Source: Cycas panzhihuaensis
Taxonomy: Eukaryota > Cycadophyta
Reading direction: 5' to 3'
Assembly: GCA_023213395.1 (NCBI GenBank)
Contig: CM041465.1
Location: forward strand, 87,923,741 to 87,987,740
Length of the DNA stretch: 64,000 bases
Position numbers and translations under genes: made by a program. The notes under the pieces were generated by a model. It was not told the DNA's origin and did not search any database. It saw nothing but the letters and a program-made list of their open reading frames with translations. This document shows positions 11,785 through 21,520 of the stretch, piece after piece (the first letter of the stretch is position 1; the number at the start of each line of letters is the position of its first letter).

Positions 11785-14320
11785 TGAAACGCTCTTCGCG
11801 GGGCGGTGATCCTACAGCTAGCAAAGGGATACAAAACACCACACTGATTGGGCTAGGCAGCAAGGATCTCACCTCACAGGACGTCCGTGCGCCGGAGCGC
11901 AGGTTCGGGGACTGCAAGGTGCCTGGTTGCTTCCTGTAGCTGCAATACGAGGCCTTCCTACCCTTCGGATGGCCAGGAAGGAGAGGGAAACCTCGCGCGT
12001 TGCGACTTCTCAAGGTAATGAGAAGGCAATGAGAGGGCAACAAAATCAACGTGCAACAGGTGTGAAGTAAGGTGTGGTTGAGGGATACAACGTAAACGGG
12101 TCTTCTATTCCTATGTTATGTAAAGTAAAAGAAACGGTACAGGAAAGTAAATGTAAAATAAAAGACTATTTCCTTTTTCCTTTATGTTTCCTTATCTTTT
12201 ACTTATCAAGCATGTACAAAAAACAAGAATGATATAAAAGGGAAAAAATAAAGAAAACGCGAGGAATACCTAGGTCCGGCGATTGAGGTCAAAGTACAGT
12301 TGATCTCGCGTTGTTTTTGCTCCCTCCTTCTCCTTTCTCCACGCACGCGCCGTCGATTGACGGTGATAAGGGGGTTCACTTACCTCCCCGTGAGCATGCA
12401 AAATCAAATGAAATGAAAGGATGAAAAGGAAAAATAAAACTAAAGGAGAGAAAGTACCATGAGTGAGCTAACCGGCAATGGGTTCGCTCCACGCGCTACC
12501 CTCACCGATGCGATCCTGCAAGAGAACACAAAGAGTACCTTCCTCTCGAGGGAGAGGCTACAAAATATACAAGGAGATATATGTGTATGAATTGCAAACT
12601 GAAATCAACTTAGCTAATCAAACTAAGCTATATGTCAAAATGTAGCAAAACGGAAACGAGAGCATATGAGGTACTTCTACACTACCAAGTGCCACAAACA
12701 CACGGAGTGGAACTGAGTATAGCCTCGGGATGGCTAACTCACCCACGAGAGGTCTCCAAAGGGGCCCGGGAAAGGAATGCCGGGTGGTAACAAAGGTGGA
12801 TGCGAGTTGTCTCAAACCGGCCCGACACCGACACAATTTCCTAAACTCCTTCGACCTGCTTCCTTAGACGGTGGTATGGTAAGGGGAAGAGGACAAGGGA
12901 TCGGAACCCTTGGGGAGAAGGACTGAATGGGGACTAACCCCGCCTATCTCCCTCAAATCCTCGTGTATGCTCCCTTACTCTAGCTGACTGAGGAAAGGAT
13001 GGAAGAAGACTTGGAGAAAATGAGGAAATCCAAAGAGAAAACTGGGAAAATGGATTCGGGTCAAGGTGGCACTAAGGGGCGGCTATGGCCAATGGTAGCT
13101 ACTTTCATTCAAGGAGTAAAAGCAAAGGGAAAGAAGAGGTAGAATGCTTGACAATAAATATAAGAGACATGCAAGTATATCCAAGGGGTTTGCAAGCAAA
13201 AAGCAAAGGAAATACAAGTAAAAGGAAGAAGAAATGCAAGAAAATACAAAAAAGCAAGTAAAGCTAAGGGGTACCTTGTGTAGAGAGGTCATGCATGCCT
13301 CCTACCACTAGGGATGAGCAATAGAGGTCAAATGAAGATCGATCATGATTGCTCCCACCGCAAAGTAGATGGAAGAAGCCCTTTGTGAAGTTGGGGATGT
13401 GAAGCAAGTCTTTGGGGCAACTTCTTGGTTGAAGAAGTCCCTTGAATCTTTGTGTAGTTGCAAGAGGAAGGGAGTTGGTTGTGGAGAGTAGTAAGGGGCA
13501 GCAATGGCCCTGCAAAATCCACTGGTGGCAGCCTTGTCCTTCCTTCTCGCTGTCGTGCTCGAACTTCTTTGATTTCTGTGTCTTCTCTTGTCTTTTGTGG
13601 AGAGCTTTTCTTTAGAAAACTTAGAAAAATGAACTCAAGAATGATCCCAATGAGTCAAAAAATCATTTTATGTCTTGTTCACAGCAAGTGAACGTTGGGG
13701 GCATTGGGGTGCCTCCAATCGTGCGAGCCACGCCATAGCCTGCGAAAAACGCGAAATCGTCAGTGGTTCTTTTAAATTTCGAACATCACAAGCAAATTCA
13801 TGCAGATCACAAGAATTCCGCAGATCGCTTAGTTTACCGCATCACCAAATTTAAAAAAAGAGAAAAATGAAAGAAAAATCAAGCTTTTAAGGTAAGAACA
13901 TGGATTAAACATGAATTACATCACCGGGGAAGGCCTGTGCAAAGGGACAAGTATCCGTAATGATGCAAAGAGCCCTAACTAAGGGTTAAACCGACTTAGG
14001 AAGGATCGCAACATAAACTGATGTTGTAACAAGAACAAACAAGTCGCGTAAATAATCCCGAGAAACCGTGGAGACATCGTGAGTGGTTGTAGGCCATACG
14101 GTGTCGATTACCGAGGAATGCCCCCACCGTGAGTCGTCATAGTCAAGGCGCAGTTAGCACATGCATTATGAGCAAGCGCATAAACAAATGCATGTAGGTA
14201 GGCATATGTCAATCAAACTACTCTAAACTACCTTAATTAACATAGGTAAGAAAAGTAAGAATGTATACCTGAACAAACCTCAGGTCGACGTCTCGAGTCC
14301 ATTCCCAATAGCCGGAAACA
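11785..14320 (-). repeat. T1 3' LTR (2536 bp)
   Basis: Plus-strand limits TGAAACGCTC...GCCGGAAACA. Collinear with 25427-27925 over its full length; many identical runs (e.g. AAAATAAAAGACTATTTCC). Differences are mostly short indels. ORFs inside it are not conserved between the copies and are left out. Confidence 0.93.
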
Positions 14321-14657
14321 TCGCCTCGCGCAGAGCCTCACCGCTTCTAAGCGTAATGTGATGGCGAATCGACAATCAAGAAACATGAGTAGCACATGCA
14401 TACATATAAAACCATAAGGAGCGGCATGTAGACCAAGGGCGTAGACAAGTGTCGGGCGAACGCTGCGATGGGGAGACAGAGACGAGGACAACGTAGGGGC
14501 TACCTGCGTGTCGCCTAAACATCGACCAAACCAAATAAGCAGAAACGGATGCCCCCCGTTGCCAAGGTGCAACATGAAGTAAGAGGGCATCCAACAAAGT
14601 AGAGCAGGTACATCTAACTAACAACGATCGAGGCTTGGGCACGGCCGGCCGCAAGCC
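14321..14657 (-). other. T1 spacer between extra RNase H and 3' LTR
   Basis: Tail after the RNase H stop. Minus-strand reading continues open in other frames but matches no domain. The bases before the LTR start are only moderately purine-rich (GCGAGGCGA), a weak polypurine tract. Confidence 0.5.
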
Positions 14658-15074
14658 TCAAGGGCGGCCATCTAGAAGAGGGAGGCGACGCTCAAGGATG
14701 AGGCGGACGAGGTCCGCCACCTCGCTGAGGTGCCTCGGATATGCCGGATATCCACCGACGAGAAACAAGCCGAGAGACCGGCAAGCAGATGCAAGGGTCC
14801 TCAGGTGAGGGCATCGCACTTGGTAAACCTGGGTGAGATGGGATACTACGACCTGAGAATCGCAAAACAACACAATGGGACCGCGATGGAAACGAAGAGC
14901 ATCCGTAAGGGCTTCAATAACGGCCGTGTACTCGGCTTCGTTATTGGTAGCCTCGAGAAGAAAGATTCCAAAACGTAAGTGATCGTGCCTGGAGGGACCG
15001 CGAAGAATCCACGCAGCGGCGGAAGGTCCGCGGTTGCCGCGACTTCCACCATCGGTGAAAATGTGGAGAGACAT
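14658..15074 (-). CDS. Archaeal-type RNase H, separate ORF downstream of integrase
   Basis: A 138-residue ORF with its own ATG and no internal stop. It shows all RNase H landmarks in order: IFTDGGSRGNRGPSAAAW (first Asp, residue about 7), TNNEAEYTAVIEAL (Glu, about 48), VLFCDSQVVVSHL (Asp, about 71) and SEVADLVRLI (last Asp, about 120). The GNPGPAG-like loop and NNxAEY block are typical of archaeal/plant type I RNase H rather than the gypsy RNase H fused to RT. Such aRNH domains are known in Tat elements, usually described between the RT-linked RNase H and integrase. Here it lies beyond integrase and beyond the antisense gene. It is one of the few intact ORFs in the window. RNA strand removal during reverse transcription is the family role; activity here is inferred. 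Confidence 0.88.
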   Translation of the reverse strand: MSLHIFTDGGSRGNRGPSAAAWILRGPSRHDHLRFGIFLLEATNNEAEYTAVIEALTDALRFHRGPIVLFCDSQVVVSHLTQVYQVRCPHLRTLASACRSLGLFLVGGYPAYPRHLSEVADLVRLILERRLPLLDGRP

Positions 15075-15087
15075 GGTCGGATACTAG

Positions 15088-15110
15088 GCTCTGCAAGAAA
15101 CAAATAGCGA
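15088..15110 (-). promoter_or_regulatory. Candidate splice acceptor in front of the extra RNase H ORF
   Basis: The minus strand reads CTATTTGTTTCTTGCAG, then AG, ending 16 bases before the RNase H ATG: a pyrimidine-rich tract plus CAG as in plant 3' splice sites. It would let the ORF be translated from a spliced subgenomic RNA. A matching donor candidate lies in the T1 leader (about 25350). Inference only. Confidence 0.45.
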
Positions 15111-15593
15111 TGCAAGCAAAAACAAAGACTCGAATAGCAAGCGCGAAGCGGGCCGAGAAGGGTAGGAGGACCTAGCAATGAGGTTACCCAAGAATGAAAG
15201 CGAGCAATCCGGCCACTTGCTGAAGAGTGGGCAGAGAAAAGGCGCCCTGGGGGGCCAAAGGTTGCTTGGAAAAGCAATGTGTGCCCCTGTGGGGAGCATT
15301 TCCTTTGGGGACCTCAGAGGCGAGAAAGGGCTGCAAAAACGAGTCCAGGGCGACGAAACGAGCCAAACGAGTATAAACTCGGGCATGCCCGGGAGCAGCG
15401 CACAAAACGATGCAGAAAGGCCCTGCCAAAAGCGCAATAATGAGGCGCCATAAATGCCCTTGCAAGAGAGAGCAAAAAGGGCGTCCATAAAGCACAACGA
15501 GCGACAGGGCCAGAAGGCAAAGGCTAACAGCGCGATGAGACGATCCCAACGACCGTCACGGAGCCGTAAACTAAGAAGTGCCTGGGCCCCCGC
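15111..15593. promoter_or_regulatory. Spacer between divergent RNase H (-) and PMD gene (+)
   Basis: About 480 bp separating two ORFs that face away from each other. ORFs predicted here on both strands overlap each other and match nothing. It ends at the plus-strand TATA box, so it is the place to look for upstream promoter elements of the antisense gene. Confidence 0.45.
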
Positions 15594-15602
15594 CTATATA
15601 AG
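15594..15602 (+). promoter_or_regulatory. TATA box of the antisense gene
   Basis: CTATATAAG on the plus strand in an otherwise GC-rich setting (preceded by GCCCCCGC). Transcription would start near 15625-15635, just before exon 1. Confidence 0.6.
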
Positions 15603-15629
15603 GAAAACTAATGAAAATTGATTTCATTT

Positions 15630-15782
15630 TCACCTGGCCTCGACGAAACCAGAGCCTTACCCTTACGACGCGGAGTACTACTCGACTTCAGGGGCACGCA
15701 GAGGACGATATGACCGCTTGATTCGAGCGAGAGACAAACATTACGATCGCAGGACGGATGGCGACAACGGGCCGCATCCAAA
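15630..15782 (+). other. Candidate exon 1 of the antisense PMD gene
   Basis: From about 15640 one frame stays open to 15782 (… YDAEYYSTSGARRGRYDRL … NGPHP), rich in Arg, Asp and Tyr. No ATG is seen in that frame, so it may be leader or have lost its start. It ends at CCAAA|GTGAGT, a good donor. Joining to the acceptor at 16246 keeps this frame open well into exon 2. Confidence 0.5.
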
Positions 15783-16013
15783 GTGAGTGGATCTAACGAA
15801 ACCCTCGCATTTCAAAGTTTAAAGTTTATTGCTTTTTATCCAAATTTTAATGCTTTTTATGCCCCTTATGGGCGATCGGAGGCCTCTCGGAGTCCGAATC
15901 GACCCAGAAGAGGCGGGACCCAGGCATTAGGAAGCCTAGTCCTGGTTCTACCTGGGTCCACCACAAAAATTTTGATTTTCGGCCAAAACCCCTTTAGGGG
16001 TTGCCAGACTGCG

Positions 16014-16043
16014 GGCTAAGATCGCGGCACCGCGATCTTAGCC
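16014..16043. repeat. Perfect hairpin with 14-bp stem and 2-nt loop
   Basis: GGCTAAGATCGCGG, then CA, then the exact reverse complement CCGCGATCTTAGCC. Confidence 0.95.
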
Positions 16044-16063
16044 AGACGCCAAAGTGAAGGATC

Positions 16064-16102
16064 GCGGGCCCGCCTGAATTTAGCTGCACTGCCTAAATTC
16101 AG
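16064..16102. repeat. Palindrome followed by a 10-bp-stem hairpin
   Basis: GCGGGCCCGC is a perfect 10-bp palindrome (16064-16073). It is followed directly by CTGAATTTAG, a 9-nt loop and the exact complement CTAAATTCAG (16093-16102). Confidence 0.93.
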
Positions 16103-16246
16103 AGCCAGACATACGCATGTAAAATCGGAAAAAGCCAAAACAGGGGCCAAACAGCCCTGGGAAGCCAAAAAAGGGCACCAGACAGGCAGCTAGGGGCCTG
16201 GAGGAGTGCTAGGGAACTGATTTGGATTAACTTTTGCTGATTGCAG

Positions 16247-17454
16247 GCGATCCGCAGAGAACAACCGCATGAAACGCTTAAGATGCCCATCCTCGCCATT
16301 CGGAGATGTCGACGGAGGACGACAGGGCGATTTTGAAGAGATGCGGCTGATAAGGCCCCGAGGACCCCTAGTTCAGACGGATCACGGCCCTAGTGGACAT
16401 AGTGTCGCACTGGGATAGGAGGAGGCACGTGTTCCACTTGCCTCAGATAGGGGACATATCCATCACCCCAGAGGACATTAGACGGATCTTAGGGGTGCCA
16501 GCGACGGGGAGACCCGTGAGACTGAGGACGCTGCCTAGCAAGACCGAGGCAAAGACATGCAGAGGCGCCCGCCTCACGCAAGGCATAGTGGCAATGAGGG
16601 GAGCTCCCTCCGTGACAAGATTTATGTCAGGGATTCCTCGGGTGAGGAAGCTTATTTTGCTATGCATTCTGTTCCGGATCTCCCAGAAACAGAACTATAG
16701 GGAGATCCCAGGCGGATGGGTGGATGCAGCTGCGTCGGCGAGGCCTGGCGAGAGGATGGACTGGGCTACCCTAGTTGAATAACCTCGCCGCCCAACCAGA
16801 TACCATCGAGATCGTGACGAGGAGGGTTTTCATACAAAGACGCTGTCGCAAAGGTCGGTTCTTTGATCATTTTGGCGGTGCGCCGCAAGGGGCCATTCCC
16901 CATAGCGAGGTGGGCCCCGGCGGTCCATAGATGGCGGGGCGAGATTCCGGGACAGAGGACCGTGCACATGTCCGCCGGTCGGCCGACGCGACATCGCCGA
17001 CCTCCTCACCGGCTGCACTACAGCGCATCCATACAGGCGGTGAGGTGGGCGAGTGATGACGCCAGCAGAGGGGCAGGAGCTCCCATCGATGACTGGCGAC
17101 GGCGATGACGATGGGGGTGATGACAATGACGACGGGAGATGGGCGCCCATCCCGACCGCGGAGAGGCGAGTCCATCACAGCACCGAGGACGCACTGGACC
17201 ATCCGGGTCGCCACGGAGGGGCAGCCCATCGAGCCGCCGAGACGAGCGGTGGCTACCGAGACCAGGGCGCAAGCTACGGATCGTGAGGAGATCCGAGAGG
17301 CGAGGGTCGAGCCGGTCCCGCCGAGACGAGGCAGAGGCAGGATGTGCGAGGATAAGGCACTGCACCGGGCAGGAGCCGAGAGGGAGACGTCGCCCGAGCA
17401 GAGGATCCGGCAGCCCACGGCAGTGAGACCCAACCGCTTCCTCGCCGTTTGACA
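16247..17454 (+). pseudogene. Antisense extra gene: plant mobile domain (PMD) part and acidic linker
   Basis: The plus-strand ORF at 16393-16782 (read from a GTG inside the domain) has the PMD signature: DIVSHWDRRRHVFHLPQIG, then ISITPEDIRRILGVPATGRP, the '…TFHLP.GE.t.tleD…lLGlpvdGrP' block of PMD (aminotransferase-like plant mobile domain) proteins. It ends with ARPGERMDWATLVE, the usual spacing to the next PMD block. A frame change near 16370 joins it to exon 2 and another near 16780 to the next part. Downstream, 17053-17286 encodes an Asp-rich acidic stretch. PMD is known from host MAIN/MAIL proteins and from mobile elements, and PMD-like extra ORFs have been described in Tat elements. Its role is unknown. 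The frameshifts may be real decay or sequence error. Confidence 0.8.
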
Positions 17455-17479
17455 TCTAGATAGATTTTGATTTGACTTT

Positions 17480-18094
17480 ATGATATGCATCAAGGATACA
17501 CACACATGGCACGCTGCATCGGCAGTGTAGCGGAGGTCCAGCCGACCGGTCGAGGCTATGGTGAGGGAGTTGTTCCCTCGTGTCTACGCAGGGGTAATCG
17601 CCCATCCAGTGCAGGATGCGCCCAGACGGCGGGCCTACATGCAGCATTCGCCCCATTGGTGCGAGCGAGACATCCGGGCCGCAGAGACCTGTGAGCACAT
17701 GGCATTCCGGGCACTGCAATGGAGCTCGATGCAACCAGGGCGAGCGAGATGAGTCAAGGGACGGATCCAGCCTGGAGGCACAGAGCGGGCCAGAGGAGAC
17801 ATTGGGAGTAGCACCCGCCTCATAGCCCCAGAGGAGCGCCTTAAGGCGTCGGAGGAGAGGTTTAGAGCCATCGAGGAAGGACTCCGAGGCGAGAGGGACC
17901 GCATCCAGGTCCGCTACGACCAGCTGGTGGCGCAGATGGTCTCTAGGTCGAGCAGGAGCCGCACACACACACACACGACGACTACGACTCCGAGGCGGCC
18001 TAGGGACGGGGAGAGCGAGGCGGGCAGCTCGCGGAGACCTAGGAGGAGCCTCGCAGGGATGTGGTCCCCAGGAGAGGGATCACATGCACTGTGA
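17480..18094 (+). pseudogene. Antisense extra gene: C-terminal part with coiled coil
   Basis: Plus-strand frames continue with ELFPRVYAGVI (about 17565-17600) and QHSPHWCERDI, then from about 17790 a charged heptad-like helix (PEERLKASEERFRAIEEGL, RDRIQVRYDQLVAQMV) and a Ser/Arg/Thr-rich tail ending with a stop at 18092-18094. The stretch between 17455 and 17560 lacks a clear frame. A coiled-coil C-terminus behind PMD suggests self-association or partner binding; that is inference. Confidence 0.6.
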
Positions 18095-18470
18095 GATGGG
18101 ACCCCGGATCCGGGCAGAGAGTGAGATTAGGAGATGCACATGTATGATTTTGACGGAAAGCGGGCCTGTGGGGTCATATGTAGACTCACATGATTGTACT
18201 CCCCCTGCAAGGATCCCGGCTTCCCACATACATGATGTACTATGACATTCTAGATATATATATATACATGGGGTAATTGGAACCCCATTTTGGCATGAAA
18301 TGGTGTACCCTGTATGATAGAGGTAGCATGTATGGTTTACTTTTGTAAATGAATATTTTTGTAATATGCCACAAATGTTTGTGTGTTGATATGTAAATAT
18401 GTGAATGTATAAATGTATATATTTTGTTGCAAAGTTTTGTAAATATGCACGTTGTAGTCCATGCATGGCC
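18095..18470 (+). terminator. Likely 3' untranslated and poly(A) region of the antisense gene
   Basis: Unlike the GC-rich sequence around it, this stretch is T/A-rich and full of TGTA/TTGTAA elements (TTTGTAAATGAATA, TTTTTGTAATATG, GATATGTAAATATG, TTTTGTAAATATG), the kind of far-upstream elements found at plant poly(A) sites. It also contains a short (TA)n at 18255-18266. Confidence 0.5.
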
Positions 18471-18479
18471 ATATGTCTA

Positions 18480-19263
18480 ACAGGAGCACGCGCATCCACC
18501 GTGAGCAGAGGCGACCGAGAGGCGTGAGGTTAGAAGATAGGGCGACATGCACGTCCATAGGGGAGCATAGCGGAATATGCGAAGGAAACGACAAGCACGA
18601 AAAGGGGAGTAGCGATACTCCATGGCCGCCCCAAATTGGGGAATGCCCAAAATAGGAAGACAACGGTTCCCAAGAGTATACGGGAACGCGAGTTCCACGG
18701 GAGGAACCGGAAAAAGGAACGAGAGTCCACCTTGAATTGCCATCTGACCCGCAGTAGGGAGGAATGGGGACAATTCAAGATGGTAGTTTAGGCTCATTTT
18801 GAGCAGGCTAAGAGATCACGCCAGAACTTCTTGAGGAATTTCCGCTGACCGCTTTCTCAAATTCCAAGCCATCTAAGGTGGCGATCTCAGATGCGCCGTT
18901 ATCGAGGCTTTCGAGAACGATTTAAGGACCTACCCACTTGGGCCCGAATTTGGCCAAGCGATCGTAAAGATACTCTAATTTGAGGGCGTGGTCCCTGTGA
19001 CACAAAGGACGCACGGGCGCGTTTATCGTATGTCCTTTGCAAACCAAGCCAAGCGAGGTTCACTTGATAAGCCGCCAGCACCTCTCATCCGTGGCTTCGA
19101 GGTCTAGGAGACGAGCCCGGCGAGTAGACTCCTCATTGATGAGGCCTCAAGGGAGACCAGAGAAGGGACCTCCACTTCCAACTAAGTATCGCTTGATCCC
19201 GTAGACTAGCGAGAATGGGGTCATCCCGGTAGTCCTGGACAGAGGTGCGATAAGCCCATAGAG
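18480..19263 (-). pseudogene. T1 integrase C-terminal domain and tail
   Basis: Minus-strand translation beyond the integrase core shows TPFSLVYGIKRYLVGSG (about 19160-19220), a DHALKLEYLYDRLAKFGPKW segment (about 18930-18990) and IVLESLDNGASEIATLDG (about 18860-18920), matching the C-terminal SH3-like part of gypsy integrases. The remainder to 18480 is proline-poor sequence of unclear coding. Frame changes are present. Confidence 0.7.
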
Positions 19264-19913
19264 CTAAGGGAGTGGATATGCCGCCTCTTTGAGACCGAGC
19301 GACTCGCTTTTCAAGATGTCAATGAGCGTTTTGTTGAAAGACTCAATCTGCCCATTGGCTTGGGGGTAATAAGGGGATGACGTCTTGTGTGAGATTTTAA
19401 ATTTCTCACACAATTCGTCCATTTCCTTATTACAAAAGGGAGTTCCATTATCCGTAATTAGGACGTCTAGAATTCCAAAACGACAGATAATATGCTGGTA
19501 GACGAAAGTGGCTATCGTCTTGCTAAGGGTAGCGGACAGGGGGATCGCCTCTGCCCATTTAGTGAAGTATTCGGTAGCGGTTAGGATATATTTATGTTGT
19601 GCGGAAGACGGTGGTGATATAGCCCCGATGAGGTCTAAACCCCATTGGGAAAAGGGCCACGGAGACACGATAGGGTGCAAGGCCTCTGGGTATGTGAGAG
19701 ACGCCGGCGTGCTCGACAACGCCGGCATCTAAGGGCGTAAGCGCATGCCCTTGAACAAGGACGCCAAGAATAGCCCATGCGGAGGATCCTTTGGGCCATG
19801 GATTGGCCCCCACAAATGCCATGGTGGCACTCGCGGAGTATTTGGTCTGCTTCATCAGGAGCGACGCAACAAGGTGATCCCATCGAAGATCTCTTATACA
19901 ACACCTCGCCCAC
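19264..19913 (-). pseudogene. T1 integrase: zinc-binding domain and catalytic core
   Basis: EVLYKRSSMGSPCCVAPDEA and ILRECHHGICGG with later C-x2-C form the HHCC region (about 19790-19913). The core at 19264-19728 has SPWPFSQWGLDLIGAI, TEYFTKWAEAIPL (first Asp region), LDVLITDNGTPF (second Asp) and YPQANGQIESFNKTL (Glu). The core is uninterrupted; a frame change separates it from the zinc region. It inserts cDNA into host chromosomes in this family. Confidence 0.85.
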
Positions 19914-19929
19914 GAGGAGGTGTTGCTAG

Positions 19930-20617
19930 CGGCGCGATACGTGACCTAACTTTGTTGCCGGGGCGATATTCTCACGAGTCAAATATCGCACATCAGCGCA
20001 TACCACTCGCCATCGGCGAGTGGGTGAGGAGGAACATCCCGACGGCCATGATGGACTCGTCCGGAAGGAGTCGCCAACAGTGGACGCCGCCTCATCGATG
20101 GCGACGGCCAACTGCTCCGCCACTACCATTCCCTTCTTCGACTTCTTGTTGACGACCGCAAGTCGAATTCTTGAAGCAGATCACCAACGTCCCGCCCCAC
20201 CACAACCGAACGAGTAAGCAACGCAAGGGATCGATTGAACGATCACCTTGGTCGATTGCCGAGCAAGTAGTGCCGAAATTTCTTGGTCGCATGGACCAAG
20301 GAGAGGCATCCCTTTTCTACGGGGATAGTTTAATTCATGCAACGAGAGTGCGACTAATGAAATAAATGGCCCTCCTTGCCTCGAATCGTCCTCCCTGCGA
20401 GCATTGCACCTGTGGATCTCGGCTTCTGTCGAGGTGTATAAGATGAAGGGCCTATCGGGCGAGAAGGCCAACAGAGGGGCGGACACGAGAGCTTCCTTGA
20501 GCCCCACGAAGGCCTTCTCGGGTCTTGTCTCGACCAAACAAAAGGAGCTCCTTTCTTCAATAGGTTCAGAGAGGCTTGGCGCTTATGGCGAAATCGCCAA
20601 AAGCGCCAAGAAACCAA
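19930..20617 (-). pseudogene. T1 gypsy RNase H and tether to integrase
   Basis: VSAPLLAFSPDRPFILYTST and ALSLHELNYP (about 20300-20480) match the RNase H fused to RT in Tat elements; QEFDLR and MVVAEQLAVAIDEA (about 20080-20150) match its end, the usual 'KGQALADFLA' block. Only about 70 codons lie between this and the integrase zinc-binding region, so there is no room for a second RNase H here. Several frame changes. Confidence 0.75.
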
Positions 20618-20790
20618 GCCCCGCTAGGAATGACTTAATTTGTCGTTGGGTTTTAGGCGGTGGCATGTCAAGGATTGCCTTGACTTTTTAGGATCGATTT
20701 GGATTCCTTGTTGAGACACGAGGAAACCAAGGAGTTTGCCCGAGGTAACGACAAACACGCATTTCAGTGGGTTTAAACTAACGTGGTACT

Positions 20791-21520
20791 TCATGATCTT
20801 GCGAAGATGGCACGCAGTCGAAAGATGATGGGCTCTGGAGCGGAAAGGCCCATCATGTCGTCCATGAAGACCTCCAACGTATTGTTGATGAGGTCGTGAA
20901 AGATGAAATGCATGGCTCTTTGATAAGTAGCCCCTGCATTTTTAAGACCAAAGGGCATCGCCTTGTAGGCAAAGGTACCCCATGGCGTCGTGAAGGCCAT
21001 CTTATGACGCCTTCGGAGAAATCGATCCGTTATAGCCGAGAAGCCGCCCATCGTGACATAACTTCGAATCCAGCCGTACGATCGATTATTTGATCGATGA
21101 AAGGAAGGGGAAAGTTGTCCTTAGGACAAGCGTTATTTATGTCGCGAAAATCGACACAAATACGAATGGTCCCGTTCTTTTTAGCAACGGGAACGATATT
21201 CGATACCCACTTGGCGTAATCGATGGAGGAAATAAGTCCCGCTTCCAAAAGCTTCTCAACTTCCATCTTAACAGCGGCCGAGAGCTTCGGGTGAAGGACG
21301 CCGCTCGACGCACGGGGCGAGCGTCAGGGAAGGTCGTGAGGTTATGCACAACGATGGAGGGGTCAATGCCCTTCATGTCTGAGTATTCCCATGCAAATAC
21401 GTCGCGGAATTCCCAGAACAGGAGGGTGTATTCCCTCACCTCGTCAGGGGTGCACTCCGCTCCTACCTTGATGACCCTATATGGGGCAAGGACTATGTCC
21501 TGGGTTGCCTCCATGCACAT
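20791..21520 (-). pseudogene. T1 reverse transcriptase
   Basis: Minus-strand blocks in order: LLFWEFRDVFAWEYSDMKGI (about 21375-21440), VEKLLEAGLISSIDYAKWVS (21200-21264), KNGTIRICVDFRDINNACPK (about 21120-21180), MAFTTPWGTFAYKAMPFGLK (about 20940-21000) and the catalytic EVFMDDMMG (20851-20877), with both Asp. Three frames are used, but all motifs are present. Confidence 0.88.

Larger units (their letters stand above)
15783..16246 (+). other. Candidate intron of the antisense gene, with hairpins
   Basis: 464 bp from GTGAGT to TTTTGCTGATTGCAG. The acceptor has a T-rich tract and branch-like TTAAC/CTGAT. The first part is AT-rich compared with the flanking exons, as plant introns usually are. 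It contains several perfect inverted repeats, listed separately. Splicing is inferred from sequence only. Confidence 0.55.

Noticed and set aside
12618-13515. ORFs shared by both T1 LTRs (e.g. 12618-12836 and 26242-26460)
   Set aside because: Shared only because the LTRs are copies; frames differ by indels and the peptides have no domain.
14237-15549. Several overlapping ORFs around the extra RNase H
   Set aside because: They are other frames of the RNase H ORF or of GC-rich spacer; only 14658-15074 carries catalytic motifs.
16443-17974. Long minus-strand ORFs opposite the PMD gene
   Set aside because: They are GC-rich shadow frames of the PMD gene, overlap each other and show no domain.
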